Counted from the stretch's first letter, positions 43,985 to 53,080 are shown. The stretch: DNA of 64,000 nt from Solibacillus silvestris_B (GCF_051967575.1 NZ_JBQCJW010000003.1:124001-188000), one strand, 5' to 3'. A program made the numbers and translations. Notes: generated from the sequence alone by a model not told the origin.

Positions 43985-44137
43985 ATGGGCAGAGACGACA
44001 GCAAAAGTAAAGGCACGAATAAACAATCGTTACCGCAAACACCGAAAAACTTGAAAATTGCCCCAAACAAAGTAAGGGAAGAAATTGCAAGCGAGTTAAC
44101 TGAGCTCCACCAGCAAGCGCAAAAAGGAAAACGGTAA
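43985..44137 (+). CDS. YfhD-like small protein (50 residues)
   Basis: ATG 43985 with GAAAGGAG 7 bases upstream. The product starts MGRDDSKSKGTNKQSLPQTP, and the MGR...NK..LPQTPKN pattern resembles the N-terminus of Bacillus YfhD-like proteins, followed by a helical charged part (REEIASELTELHQQAQ). Function unknown. A longer frame from 43928 lies upstream of the ribosome site and is not used. Hairpin 44156-44189 follows. Confidence 0.65.
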   Translation: MGRDDSKSKGTNKQSLPQTPKNLKIAPNKVREEIASELTELHQQAQKGKR

Positions 44138-44155
44138 ATGTAGCAATATGTAAAG

Positions 44156-44189
44156 GGCCTTCATCACAGCATATACTGGGATGAAGGCC
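44156..44189. terminator. Terminator-like hairpin between convergent small genes
   Basis: Perfect 10-bp stem GGCCTTCATC / GATGAAGGCC; tails are only moderately T-rich on either strand. Confidence 0.55.
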
Positions 44190-44210
44190 TGATTTACTTC
44201 AAGACAAAGG

Positions 44211-44363
44211 TTAGAACTGTCTCGCCTTCGCATTAATCCTCAAAATCTGGTTATGCAGAGTTACCTCTGTTTCACCTTTTATTTGAGACTTTTGATGCTT
44301 GTCGCTCGTCCAGTTATGGTGGATTTTCTTAGATTTTGGAGCTATGACACCCTTCTTATCCAT
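44211..44363 (-). CDS. Small basic protein of unknown function (50 residues)
   Basis: ATG at 44363 preceded by AGGGAGG at 7 bases. The product begins MDKKGVIAPKSKKIHHNWTS and continues with a Lys/Gln-rich middle (DKHQKSQIKGETEV) to NAKARQF. It is polar and basic with no membrane helix; I do not recognise it. The ribosome site, the low hydrophobicity and its place among similar tiny genes support it as real. It is convergent with the YfhD-like gene and shares the hairpin at 44156-44189. Confidence 0.6.
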   Translation of the reverse strand: MDKKGVIAPKSKKIHHNWTSDKHQKSQIKGETEVTLHNQILRINAKARQF

Positions 44364-44556
44364 TCGTTCCGCCTCCCTATGTTTAAAAGTGAATCGATAC
44401 TAGTATGTCTGTTCTCGCTGCAGTTATTCCATGCAGCGATAAAAATTGATGAAATAATTAGCAAATGCAAGCATGCTGTTTCACGTATGGAATCATTGCA
44501 TCCAACAATACTAAAAGTGTTAAGCAGTCATTTATGCGGGAAAGGAAGAGGAACTA

Positions 44557-44841
44557 ATGGCGAAAAAAAGTTCAGGCACACCGAGCTGGAAACAAAATCA
44601 TCCAAGCACATTATTATCCAATTCTGTTGAAAGAACAGAGCGTGCTGTTAAACAAGCAATGTCACACCCGGAGGAATTTGCGGTGGAGCATGCGTTCAAT
44701 TCGATTGAACGTACCGAAAATGCGCTTTTCAATGCGGAACAGCGTCAGGAGCATTTGGATATCGTCGAGCAAAACAAAGCAAAATTATCTGAGTTAAAGC
44801 AAAACTTGAACGAAGTAGATGAAATGGTTAATGATTCGTAA
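44557..44841 (+). CDS. Small helical protein of unknown function (94 residues)
   Basis: The ATG has a GGAAGAGG site 7 bases upstream. The polar product is predicted helical, with a repeated pattern SVERTERAVKQA and SIERTENALFNA (about residues 23-34 and 49-60), then a coiled-coil-like tail (KAKLSELKQNLNEVDEMV). No known family. The doubled ERTExA motif suggests an internal duplication. A strong terminator follows at 44855. Confidence 0.75.
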   Translation: MAKKSSGTPSWKQNHPSTLLSNSVERTERAVKQAMSHPEEFAVEHAFNSIERTENALFNAEQRQEHLDIVEQNKAKLSELKQNLNEVDEMVNDS

Positions 44842-44854
44842 TAAGCAAGTTCTC

Positions 44855-44895
44855 CCCCGTTTAGTCCAAGCTCAAATAAACGGGGCATTTTTTTA
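44855..44895 (+). terminator. Terminator after the 94-residue gene
   Basis: Stem CCCCGTTT / AAACGGGG followed by CATTTTTTT. Confidence 0.88.
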
Positions 44896-44904
44896 GATCA
44901 TTTA

Positions 44905-46095
44905 TTATCTATATAGCGCAACTAAAAAAATTCCAAGCGCCTCCTCGTAAATTTCATCAAACTGACTGATTGGCAGAGGATTTGTTCCGAAGCCAAGTTC
45001 AACAGTGAAGCCTGGTCTGCGCCAATCTAGAATAAACCAGTCTTTGAAACCCGCATAGCTATCAATTGTTTGCACGGGCTCATATCCGCTGACCCGCGCA
45101 AATTCGTTTACAAGCTGTTCTGTTTCCAGCGGTTCTAGTCCTAGGAATCCCCAATATATGACTCGCCCTTGCGTATGGAATGCCAATACCCGGGCAAAAT
45201 CCCTTTCCCTTGTAAGTTCAGCCATTGCAATGGATTCTGGCTCAGATAACGGGCTTTCCCCACCATAATCCTGCGGACCTGGCGTTTTCGGATTTCTTTC
45301 TCTTTCTAAATCCCATTCTGCAGGAAACTGATCATTCAAGTCGACCCCATTAATATTTGCCTTCCATCCTGAAAAATCCGTACTCCCGCCGTTCCATTCA
45401 ATTACATTATTCCGGATGGTTTCATTTGCCGGTGGACCATTCAGCACTAGCTCAACCCCGTCCGGATTTACCATTGGGACAATATTTAAACTTGTCTGCA
45501 TATATAATGGCAATGTAGAAAGCCCTCTTATCGGACGATTATTCGTCAGAGATAGTAAATAATCGTTTAAAAATGTCATAACAATCGGTGTTGTAATCCA
45601 CTCATTCGCATGAAATGATGCATTGAAATGGACACGTTTCTGCCCCTTCCCAATCGTGAGCCCCGGAATTTCTTTGCCTAATACGGAATTTCCGACCGGC
45701 TCATCCATCAAAAAAGGATAGATGGCCAGCAATATCCGAATATCCTGAACCATCTTGCTGTATTCATAGTTTTGTTTACCATCGACCACCCTCCATGTTA
45801 CACGAACAGGTAGTGTTAAGATGAGACCAACTTGCAGCACATACGGACTAAGTATCGGATTGAGCAGGAAAATCGCATCCATCGGCATATTTATCCTTTG
45901 TGCAATCGACCAGATCGTATCTCCTCGTTGAATGGTATACAGGCTTGTTACATATCCCGGGATTCTGACTTGTTCATTCGGGATAAGTACTTGTGCATTT
46001 ATAGTTCGATTAGAATCAACAATCAGCTGTAAAGGAAGATTAAAAACTTTGCTGTAGTACCAAATGGAATCACCAGGTCTTACGGAAACCTCCAC
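44905..46095 (-). CDS. LysM-M14 carboxypeptidase (gamma-D-glutamyl-L-diamino acid endopeptidase I-like)
   Basis: 396 residues. Two N-terminal LysM modules (VRPGDSIWYYSKVFNLPLQL, IQRGDTIWSIAQRINMPMDA) are followed by an M14 zinc carboxypeptidase domain. Zn ligands lie in SFHANEW (His, Glu, about residues 160-163) and LAFHTQG (His, about 303), and the catalytic Glu in FTVELGFGT. NPDGVELV and GVDLNDQFP are family blocks. This is the architecture of endopeptidase I of Bacillus, which cuts gamma-D-Glu-diamino acid bonds in spore peptidoglycan. The start is GTG with GGGAGG 6 bases upstream; there is no signal peptide, as in spore-located relatives. Confidence 0.9.
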   Translation of the reverse strand: MEVSVRPGDSIWYYSKVFNLPLQLIVDSNRTINAQVLIPNEQVRIPGYVTSLYTIQRGDTIWSIAQRINMPMDAIFLLNPILSPYVLQVGLILTLPVRVTWRVVDGKQNYEYSKMVQDIRILLAIYPFLMDEPVGNSVLGKEIPGLTIGKGQKRVHFNASFHANEWITTPIVMTFLNDYLLSLTNNRPIRGLSTLPLYMQTSLNIVPMVNPDGVELVLNGPPANETIRNNVIEWNGGSTDFSGWKANINGVDLNDQFPAEWDLERERNPKTPGPQDYGGESPLSEPESIAMAELTRERDFARVLAFHTQGRVIYWGFLGLEPLETEQLVNEFARVSGYEPVQTIDSYAGFKDWFILDWRRPGFTVELGFGTNPLPISQFDEIYEEALGIFLVALYR

Positions 46096-46359
46096 AAAGT
46101 TCCTCCCTTAAATAATTCATCAATAGAAAAGTATATGAAACGGATAATCTATTATTCGCATTAAAACAGTTAGTTGGCAGCACCATAGTAAATCCGCCAT
46201 TCCGCTCAGAAATCCGGAAGAGAAATCACTTTTCCTAACACATGAAGCTGATCTTATTGAAAGTCTTTTTACTTTTTATACTTTTCAACACATTGAATAA
46301 TGCCGACGATCAATGCGGATTGTGCGCTCATTTCATTTTTCGCTTCCTGTCACGAATGT

Positions 46360-47418
46360 TCAACTATGCCGCTGCCTGCCAGTTTTATATGCCGACGAAA
46401 ATAAAATCATCACTATTAAGCCCATCCCTAAATAGCCCATTATTACATACAATTTGCCGATTAGCGTTGTAAAACCTATGAGGCTCACCGCAAAACCTGC
46501 CAAACAGAGCAGCATGACAACGATTTTAAATGTAAAACGGTCCGGCTTTGCAATTCGTACTGCTAATATATAAAGCGTCCCTACAGCCGTACTATAAATC
46601 ATCGCAAGCAAAATAAAGGACATGATGATGCCTGCTGCCGGGTGAATTTGCTTTGCCAGTTCAAGTGTTGGCATATCGACTCCTGCAACTACATCCATTT
46701 TTGCAAAAAGCGCTATATTAATGAGCAATATTAGCAAGCCAAGAATCATGCCGCCTAACGCCCCGCCTCTTGCCGCAGCTTTTCTGTCCTTTGTCGTCCC
46801 GCCCATCACAATGAGCATAGCTGCACCCGCTGCGATGTTATATGAAACATACAATATCGCACTTGGCAGCCAATGAGAAGTTGCGGAAGGCTGATTTTTC
46901 GCTATACCATTTAACTCATTTATCGAATAATCCATTGTAAATAAAGAATAGATCAAGAGAATAAATATAATGCCCAGTAAATATGGCATTAACGCTGCCA
47001 TCATTTTAATAATGCTGTCCGCATTCAACAAAAGCGTAAAAATAACGGCAAGCGCCATCAGCATGCTTCCAAATGACTGCTCGAGATTGTACATTTGGTT
47101 AAAGGTGGAGCCTGCGCCAGCCAGCATGACAATGCCAATACCGAACAACACAAAAGAAATCAATTGATCGAGCACCGGCCCCAAAAAACGTCCTCCAATA
47201 TAATGGATTCCTTCTTTATGTGAAGACGTCTGCAAATCGGAGCCAATTTGGGCAAGGCTCATCCCTAAAAATGCAAAAATGATTGTTGCCGCAACACACC
47301 CGAATATGCTCAGAACACCGAAGCTTGTAAAATACTGCATAATTTCCTGCCCTGAAGCAAAGCCTGCCCCGACTACCAAACTGACAAATGCCCCCGCAAT
47401 TTGAATACTCTTTTTCAA
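46360..47418 (-). CDS. YkvI-family membrane protein (putative transporter)
   Basis: A 352-residue protein with about ten membrane helices. It begins with IAGAFVSLVVGAGFASGQEI (residues 7-26), the YkvI family signature, related to amino-acid/GerAB-type permeases (APC fold). Later helices include YVSYNIAAGAAMLIVMGGTT. The substrate is unknown. The start is TTG with a GAAGGTG site. The neighbours, a LysM carboxypeptidase gene and a SIMPL gene, do not define a pathway. Confidence 0.85.
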   Translation of the reverse strand: MKKSIQIAGAFVSLVVGAGFASGQEIMQYFTSFGVLSIFGCVAATIIFAFLGMSLAQIGSDLQTSSHKEGIHYIGGRFLGPVLDQLISFVLFGIGIVMLAGAGSTFNQMYNLEQSFGSMLMALAVIFTLLLNADSIIKMMAALMPYLLGIIFILLIYSLFTMDYSINELNGIAKNQPSATSHWLPSAILYVSYNIAAGAAMLIVMGGTTKDRKAAARGGALGGMILGLLILLINIALFAKMDVVAGVDMPTLELAKQIHPAAGIIMSFILLAMIYSTAVGTLYILAVRIAKPDRFTFKIVVMLLCLAGFAVSLIGFTTLIGKLYVIMGYLGMGLIVMILFSSAYKTGRQRHS

Positions 47419-47542
47419 TTCGCACCTTCTTTACTTCACTTTTCATCATTGTTACTTTATGTATACAAGTTGGCTAATCATGCTTTTTTAAAAAAGATCG
47501 CACCGTTTTATAATGAATTTTTGATGGTGATTTCTATTTTAC

Positions 47543-47582
47543 AAAAAAAACCTTAACCAATAGATTTCTCGATCGGTCAAGG
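47543..47582 (-). terminator. Terminator after the SIMPL gene
   Basis: Stem CCTT-ACC / GGT-AAGG followed on the minus strand by eight T. Confidence 0.8.
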
Positions 47583-47607
47583 GATATTGCAGATGCAAAA
47601 TGCTGCA

Positions 47608-48264
47608 TTAAAATCGGAATTTAACCCGAACAGCGGCAGTCACTGTTATTATTCCTGGCTCAATCGGGGTAACAGGCTGCTCATTGCTAAGCTTAAACGC
47701 TTTGAAGGGAATCGGCGCGGCGATATTGGACTCTTCAATTATTTCTACAGGCAAACTTTGCAAGTTTACGTGCATCGTTTCTGCCAGGGACCTCGCTTTC
47801 CCAATCGCATCCATAAGAGCGTATTGAAGCGCCTGGCGGTAGTGGGCATCTGCATTCAGCGTCTTAAATTGAATAGCCGATACATGATTTGCCCCGTTTT
47901 GTATCGCTGTATCGATCACCGTACCAACTTGACGAATATCCGTTATTTCCACAGTAATCGCATTTTGCACCTCATAACCTCTTAGCACTTGTCTTCCTTC
48001 TATGAAATCATAGTTTGGAAAAATTGTGTAAGCAGCCGTTTGTATTGCCTCTTCCGGAATGTTTATTGCATTCAGCGATTCAATGACACGATTCATAATG
48101 ACCGCATTTTCTTGCTGGGCCATACTGACATTTTCCCCTTGTGTCCGAACTTCTATTTGTATTTGCGCAAAATCCGGCTGGACCGCGACTTCACCATTCC
48201 CTGTTACCGTCATTTCCCGTGGCGAGGCAGCGAATGGTTGAAAAAAGGTTTGCGGATAATACAA
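47608..48264 (-). CDS. SIMPL-domain (DUF541) protein
   Basis: A 218-residue protein covering one SIMPL domain: MTVTGNGEVAVQPDFAQIQI (about residues 18-37), YEVQNAITVEITDIRQVGTV, the AIQFKTLNADAHYRQALQYA block and KARSLAETM. SIMPL proteins are found in the periplasm or cell surface of many bacteria, with a poorly known role linked to stress or membrane remodelling. This copy has no clear signal peptide. The start is the TTG at 48264, 6 bases after AAAGGTGG; the ATG at 48270 touches the site and is less likely. Confidence 0.88.
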   Translation of the reverse strand: MYYPQTFFQPFAASPREMTVTGNGEVAVQPDFAQIQIEVRTQGENVSMAQQENAVIMNRVIESLNAINIPEEAIQTAAYTIFPNYDFIEGRQVLRGYEVQNAITVEITDIRQVGTVIDTAIQNGANHVSAIQFKTLNADAHYRQALQYALMDAIGKARSLAETMHVNLQSLPVEIIEESNIAAPIPFKAFKLSNEQPVTPIEPGIITVTAAVRVKFRF

Positions 48265-48456
48265 CAGCATCCACCTTTCGTTTAATTCGTTTTCACTATA
48301 CTATGCGCTTTGTCCAATGGAGTTGTTCATTTTGTTTTTTTCTTTTCTCGTGCATTCATTTTTAAATATTATAATTTGCTGGATCCCTCGTTTTCTCGCA
48401 GTCTATCTTTATGCTATAGTAGAATTTGCAAATAATTTAATGTATGGGGGTTCATC

Positions 48457-49083
48457 ATGGAGACGAAAAGAATATCGCTGCATCGTGCACTGTCTGAATT
48501 AAAAATGCTTGGTGAACGGATCCAATCCGCCACATACCTTGTAGTGCTTGCCCGCGCCAACCGCAAAAGCAACGAAAAAATCGAAGGTATGCCAATTGAT
48601 GAATACAAAAAAGGAATGCAAAGTTCCTACGACAAAGTGACAAGTCTGATCCAATACCGGAATAAACTGAAAGCGCTCGTTGTCGAATCAAATGCGGAAA
48701 CAATCGTTCAAATCGGCGCAACTGAAATGACGGTGGCTGAAGCGATTGAACGCAAACAATCGATTAAATATGAAAAGGATTTAGTTAACCATTTGCGCCG
48801 CCAATATTTTGCAGCGATCGACGATGTAACAACAGCGAATGAAGCACTTCCCGAGAAGCTTGAAAATTATTTGATCAATATTCTGGGCAGCAAGGAAAAA
48901 CAATCGCCGGAAGAAGTAAAACTGCATACCGATACGTTTATGAAGCGCAATGAATATGAACTTATCGACCCGATGCAAGCAAAGAAAACCATCGATGAAC
49001 TTGCAGCTAAAATCGAGGAATTCGAGTCGGAAGTAGATGCAGTATTATCAGAATCAAATGCCACGACATTCATTGAGATTTAA
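48457..49083 (+). CDS. Phage-type coiled-coil protein of unknown function (DUF6847-like)
   Basis: A 208-residue, mostly helical, charged protein. METKRISLHRALSELKMLGE, SLIQYRNKLKALVVESNAET, IGATEMTVAEAIERKQSIKY and the C-terminal FESEVDAVLSESNATTFIEI resemble, from memory, a protein common in Bacillus phages and prophages. The function is unknown. No other phage genes are present, so this is a remnant or a domesticated gene. The ATG has GGGG 8 bases upstream, and TATAGT lies before it. Confidence 0.75.
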   Translation: METKRISLHRALSELKMLGERIQSATYLVVLARANRKSNEKIEGMPIDEYKKGMQSSYDKVTSLIQYRNKLKALVVESNAETIVQIGATEMTVAEAIERKQSIKYEKDLVNHLRRQYFAAIDDVTTANEALPEKLENYLINILGSKEKQSPEEVKLHTDTFMKRNEYELIDPMQAKKTIDELAAKIEEFESEVDAVLSESNATTFIEI

Positions 49084-49426
49084 CTAATTTGCATGGCTTA
49101 GCGAAAACAGTAAACGTATCGGCGCTCGTGCTTTTGACTGTGTGCGAGTTGAAACAATCAAACAGTCACTTAACCTAAATCAAAATTTTACTTTATAGCA
49201 GAAAAGTTTAAAGCATAAAGATTAAAACTGAAATTTCAAATTTCAAACCTCTTAATTTTTAAAGCTCAACATTTAAATGATAAAGCTCGTTCAAATCCTG
49301 GAGCATGGTTTAGGTATGCCGGTACATGACCTTCTGTGGTTCCACCAGGCAGCTATTGTTGTGCAAAATCAATATGCCGGATTTGCTTTTATAAGCGAAT
49401 CCGGTTTTTATTTTGAGGTATCCCCA
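49084..49426. other. Spacer between the phage-type gene and the HTH gene
   Basis: About 340 bases. It holds the terminator at 49377-49410. An open frame running from 49277 crosses this terminator and enters the opposite gene, so it is not called. Confidence 0.5.
49377..49410 (+). terminator. Terminator between convergent genes
   Basis: Stem CCGGATT-GCTT / AAGC-AATCCGG followed by TTTTTA. Confidence 0.8.
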
Positions 49427-50212
49427 TCATCGCTCCTCCAGCCAATTGTAAAACGGTACCGGGCGCTTGCTTTGCTCGGCCTCAGTCTCCTCCGCCCGCG
49501 GCAGCACTTCACGTGCAATCGCCTTATCGTAAGCCCCTTTATAAATCGCGCGCAATGTTGTGCGGATCGTCAATTTCCCGTCATGAATATGCTGGATAAT
49601 CCGCCATAGCGCATCTTTCGCAATCGTAAACTCCCTTTTGCTTTGCATTGGTGTCGCTAAAACCGCTGCCTGTAATCCATCCTTCAATTCGTCTTTCAGC
49701 GGCAGGCTCATCATGAATTCATACAATGTCTTTTGCCACTCGTTCATTCGTAATAGCGTATTATTATATATTTCTGTTAAAGAGCTTGTTTTAAAAAGAT
49801 TAAAAGAACTAGTTTGCTTTTCCGAAAAGTAGCCGCTTTCCGCTATTTCATCCACTTCTTTAGCTGGGACCCGACCGGACATTTCCGATGGGACATGTAA
49901 AATCTGATAGATGTTCGCCCCTTTGATTCCATTCATTTTCGTGCTTGCGACAATTCGTAAAATGCCAAGCGCAGCCGCTTTTTTCACCGTGCGATAAACC
50001 GTTTTCGTGCTGATCCCTACACTATCGGCGATCGTCTGTGCCTTTAAATGGGCCGCTCCCGGATAACGAAGCGCCGATTGTGCAATGCGTAAAATCACAC
50101 TGCGTTCACTTTCCGTTAAGTCATGTGCTGCAACATGCTGTGCCACCGCTTCGTCCATTTCCGCCACTGTATTAAATGTTTCGTATGTTTTCAAATATTC
50201 GAATACCATCAT
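49427..50212 (-). CDS. Helix-turn-helix DNA-binding protein
   Basis: 261 residues. The N-terminal winged-helix region of the Bacillus cytosolic/replication-type HTH family includes ESERSVILRIAQSALR, then GAAHLKAQTIADSVGISTKT with VYRTVKKAAALGIL (about residues 50-90). The C-terminal half is helical (LKDELKDGLQAAVLATP, and IHDGKLTIRTTLRAIYKG). Related proteins are common on plasmids and in accessory regions. The start is ATG 50212, 6 bases after GGGAG. Role not established; probably a regulator or replication-associated factor. Confidence 0.75.
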   Translation of the reverse strand: MMVFEYLKTYETFNTVAEMDEAVAQHVAAHDLTESERSVILRIAQSALRYPGAAHLKAQTIADSVGISTKTVYRTVKKAAALGILRIVASTKMNGIKGANIYQILHVPSEMSGRVPAKEVDEIAESGYFSEKQTSSFNLFKTSSLTEIYNNTLLRMNEWQKTLYEFMMSLPLKDELKDGLQAAVLATPMQSKREFTIAKDALWRIIQHIHDGKLTIRTTLRAIYKGAYDKAIAREVLPRAEETEAEQSKRPVPFYNWLEER

Positions 50213-50762
50213 ATGCATCTCCCTTCAAAATACATATGTCAGTAATGCAGGTGAAAAGGGGACAGCATTTTAAAAATAATTTAAATTTATTTATTGGGGG
50301 AAAGGCGTGAGGAAATTAAGAATGCATGCCTACTAAAAACTTTCTCATTAATATTTTCTTCTCTGTGCCTATATTGGCCTGTAGGTTTAACACAATAGGC
50401 AATTGATTCAAATAAAAAATCACGTCCGGTTACCGCTTTTCAAAATTAGCACTGCTCTTTCCATAGTAAACAGATTAATTATTCCCAAATTCAAACACTC
50501 CTGCTGAACACTCCACCTTATTGCTTAACTAAATTGATTTTCATTTCTTTTATAAGTTTGACCATAGAAAAACTGCCACCTAATTATTGGATATGTCTAA
50601 TAATTAGGGGGCAGTTCATATATTTTACAGTTTCTATTTTTTCTTTTTTAATCAAATAAAAAGAGAAAGGGATCAGTGCAATGATAGTACCATATTCGGC
50701 AAACGTAAAATCATAGACCACTCTACTATTCATACCAACATCATTCCATTTTATTCGATCTA
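50213..50762. other. Spacer between the HTH and aldehyde dehydrogenase genes
   Basis: About 550 bases, AT-rich, with no gene. It contains the terminator of the aldehyde dehydrogenase gene. An open frame 50584-50805 overlaps both that terminator and the dehydrogenase 3' end and is not called. Confidence 0.55.
50564..50616 (-). terminator. Terminator after the aldehyde dehydrogenase gene
   Basis: Long stem ACTGCC-CCTAATTATT / AATAATTAGG-GGCAGT (50572-50615) followed on the minus strand by TTTTTC, about 150 bases after the stop. Confidence 0.85.
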
Positions 50763-52214
50763 TTAAAACGGATACTCTCGCGGATCTGTCTGAACTGAAA
50801 TCCATTTTGTCGTTGTAAATTCATGGATGGCCCATTCGCCGCCATATCGACCTAAGCCGGAAGCTTTTTCCCCGCCAAAGGCAACGATCGGTTCATCATT
50901 GACTCCTTGATCATTGACGTGAATCATTCCTGTTATAATTTGTTGCGCCACTTCAACACCATGTTCAGTTGAACCTGCATGAACAGCACCGCTCAGTCCA
51001 TAGTCGCTGTCGTTTGCAACGCGAATGGCTTCTTCTTCATTATCTACAACAATTACGCCTACAGCAGGTCCAAAAATTTCTTCCTGTGCAATCGGCATAT
51101 CATTCGTAACATTCGTCAAAATAGTAGGAGCCAGCACATTGCCTTTTACTTCTCCCCGCAAGGCATATTCCGCCCCCTGCTCTAGACTTTGGTCGATTAA
51201 CCGTTGAATTCGTTCGATTTGTTTATTATTGATGAGAGGACCAACAACGACATCCTCATTTCTGGGATCTCCGTATTTTATGTTCGATGCCTTATCCACG
51301 AACGCTTTTATAAACGCATCGTATACCGGGCGTTCGACAACAATCCGGTTCAGTGACATGCAAATTTGTCCGCTGTTTAAAAATTTACCGAATGAGGCTG
51401 AAGCAGCTGCTCTTTGAACATCAGCATCTTTCAGCACAAGCATGACATTGTTGCCACCAAGTTCTAAAGCCACACGTTTTAAATTTCTTCCACAAAGTTC
51501 CCCAATATGGCGTCCTACCTGCGTAGATCCGGTAAAGGAAATAATTTGAGGAATCGGATGTTCAACAAATGCATCTTTAATTTCTGATGAGCTGCAAACC
51601 GTAATATTTAGTAATCCTTTAGGGATACCAGCCTCTTCAAAAATTTCACCTAGAATGAGTCCGCCTGATATCATCGTCTGCAAATCAGGTTTAAGCACGA
51701 CCCCATTGCCTGTTGCCAAAGCAGGGGCAAGGGAACGCATCGTTAAATGGAACGGGAAATTGAATGGACTGATAATGCCCACTACCCCGGCAGGATTATG
51801 ATATACCCGGTTCTCTTTCCCAGGAATAATGGATGGCATTATTTGTCCATGCATCCGGAGAGGAAACGTAGCCGACTCTTTCATAATTCCGATCGCGCCG
51901 GTAATTTCAATATTGGCTTTAGTATGGGAAGCCCCATTTTCCTCCACTAAAATCTGAACTATTTCTTCTCTTCGTCGCTCTACAATTTGTGCAGCTTTTT
52001 CTATGATGGCTTGTCTTTGATATGGATTAACCTTCTCCCATTCTTTTTGTGCTTCTTTGGCCGCCTGATATGCCTCGTCTATATCCTTTTCATTCGCCAG
52101 GCGGATTTCTGCAATCGTTTCCTCATTGTAAGGATTCTGATCTGCATAAACTCTTTCGCTGCTTCCTTCTCTCCACTCCCCACCAATAAATTGCCTACTC
52201 CATTTTTTCTTCAT
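50763..52214 (-). CDS. NAD(P)-dependent aldehyde dehydrogenase (benzaldehyde/vanillin type)
   Basis: A 483-residue ALDH superfamily enzyme: the substrate channel opens with GVVGIISPFNFPFHLTMRSL (about residues 138-157), the cofactor motif is FTGSTQVGRHIG (about 220), the catalytic Glu lies in ALELGGNNVML (about 252), the catalytic Cys in SGQICMSLNR (about 286), and EEIFGPAVGVI is present. The closest known Bacillus relative is YfmT-like vanillin dehydrogenase, but the substrate is not certain. The ATG at 52214 has AAAGG 9 bases upstream; an earlier ATG at 52223 touches the site. It is monocistronic. Confidence 0.92.
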   Translation of the reverse strand: MKKKWSRQFIGGEWREGSSERVYADQNPYNEETIAEIRLANEKDIDEAYQAAKEAQKEWEKVNPYQRQAIIEKAAQIVERRREEIVQILVEENGASHTKANIEITGAIGIMKESATFPLRMHGQIMPSIIPGKENRVYHNPAGVVGIISPFNFPFHLTMRSLAPALATGNGVVLKPDLQTMISGGLILGEIFEEAGIPKGLLNITVCSSSEIKDAFVEHPIPQIISFTGSTQVGRHIGELCGRNLKRVALELGGNNVMLVLKDADVQRAAASASFGKFLNSGQICMSLNRIVVERPVYDAFIKAFVDKASNIKYGDPRNEDVVVGPLINNKQIERIQRLIDQSLEQGAEYALRGEVKGNVLAPTILTNVTNDMPIAQEEIFGPAVGVIVVDNEEEAIRVANDSDYGLSGAVHAGSTEHGVEVAQQIITGMIHVNDQGVNDEPIVAFGGEKASGLGRYGGEWAIHEFTTTKWISVQTDPREYPF

Positions 52215-52576
52215 AGGTATCATCCTTTCAACATTTGTGCAGTAGATATTCCGCCAACTATGGCATGCCTCATCATTTGGATGGATGCATGTACATATAT
52301 CCTTTAAATATCCTGTATTTCTATGGGGAAAACTAAAAAGACAATTGTGTTTGCATAAGTTATATGAATGGTTGGTATTCTTTAAGATACATTAAGCACT
52401 TTCTTTAGCTCTGTTAGTATAAGTGCAAATCTTCACAATATACATGAAAAATGCATGCATTTCCAGATAAGCAGTGAATTAAAAAGAAAGCAGCACAGAT
52501 TATTAGCCCAGTAATAATATTAGTAATAGTAAAACCTAATGCTCCCAACAATTCCCTTGCCTTGTACCTGGCTCCA
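52215..52576. other. Spacer upstream of the aldehyde dehydrogenase gene
   Basis: About 360 bases, AT-rich; should hold the dehydrogenase promoter. No gene, repeat or hairpin was identified. Confidence 0.45.
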
Positions 52577-53080
52577 CTAGCTTATTTCTTGTAAATTTAC
52601 AAGTGAGCACCCCTCACCAAGTGGGGGCCGAATACTTATAGCAATGCCCAATTCTTTACCGGCCGGCAAAATTTCGAACTCTGCTTCACGTAATTCCGGT
52701 GTGCAATGGATTTGCTGTGCAATCGGCGGTATCATATTATTTTCTGCTGCCCATGTATATGTCTTCGCAAGCGCCCAGCCGTTGTAATCGGATTCCCCAA
52801 TGACGAATTTTACCTTTCTTAATTAAACCATTCATCTCTTGGACAGTTTCGCTAACCGGTACTTGACCATCCCAACAGTGCACATAATATAAACCAATAT
52901 AGTCAATTCAGTACCAAGTCTTTTTAATTTTGTCCTTTCATGAAATAAGGCACAATTCTATAAAATTACTCCCGATAAAAAGAGCCTTCAAAATCATTTG
53001 GGACCTATTTAGTAATCTTCGTTTTTCCGTTGTAATCCTTTGTCGTATCTGAATGAGTAAAAAATAGTTGGTTAGCACAA
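52577..53080 (-). pseudogene. Decayed aldo/keto reductase gene
   Basis: On the minus strand, broken frames spell successive parts of an aldo/keto reductase: SDTTKDYNGKTKITK (near 53050), VPNDFEGSFYRE, LKRLGT, then DYIGLYYVHCWDGQVPVSET and MNGLIKKGKIRHWGI. After a shift comes DYNGWALAKTYTWAAENN, then IAQQIHCTPELREAEFEILP and GKELGIAI to a stop at 52577. At least two frameshifts and two in-frame stops are present, and the N-terminal third is missing. The conserved tyrosine/His region (YYVHCW) is recognisable. No protein can be made; this marks a gene lost next to the accessory island. Confidence 0.75.

Noticed and set aside
44253..44630. 125-codon plus-strand frame
   Set aside because: Antisense to the 50-codon basic gene and overlaps the better supported 94-residue gene.
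46269..46331. 20-codon minus-strand frame MSAQSALIVGIIQCVEKYKK
   Set aside because: Very short with only a weak ribosome site; could be a real peptide but cannot be supported.
49277..49609. 110-codon plus-strand frame
   Set aside because: It crosses a terminator and is antisense to the HTH gene.
50584..50805. 73-codon minus-strand frame after the aldehyde dehydrogenase gene
   Set aside because: Overlaps the dehydrogenase 3' end and its terminator; no ribosome site.
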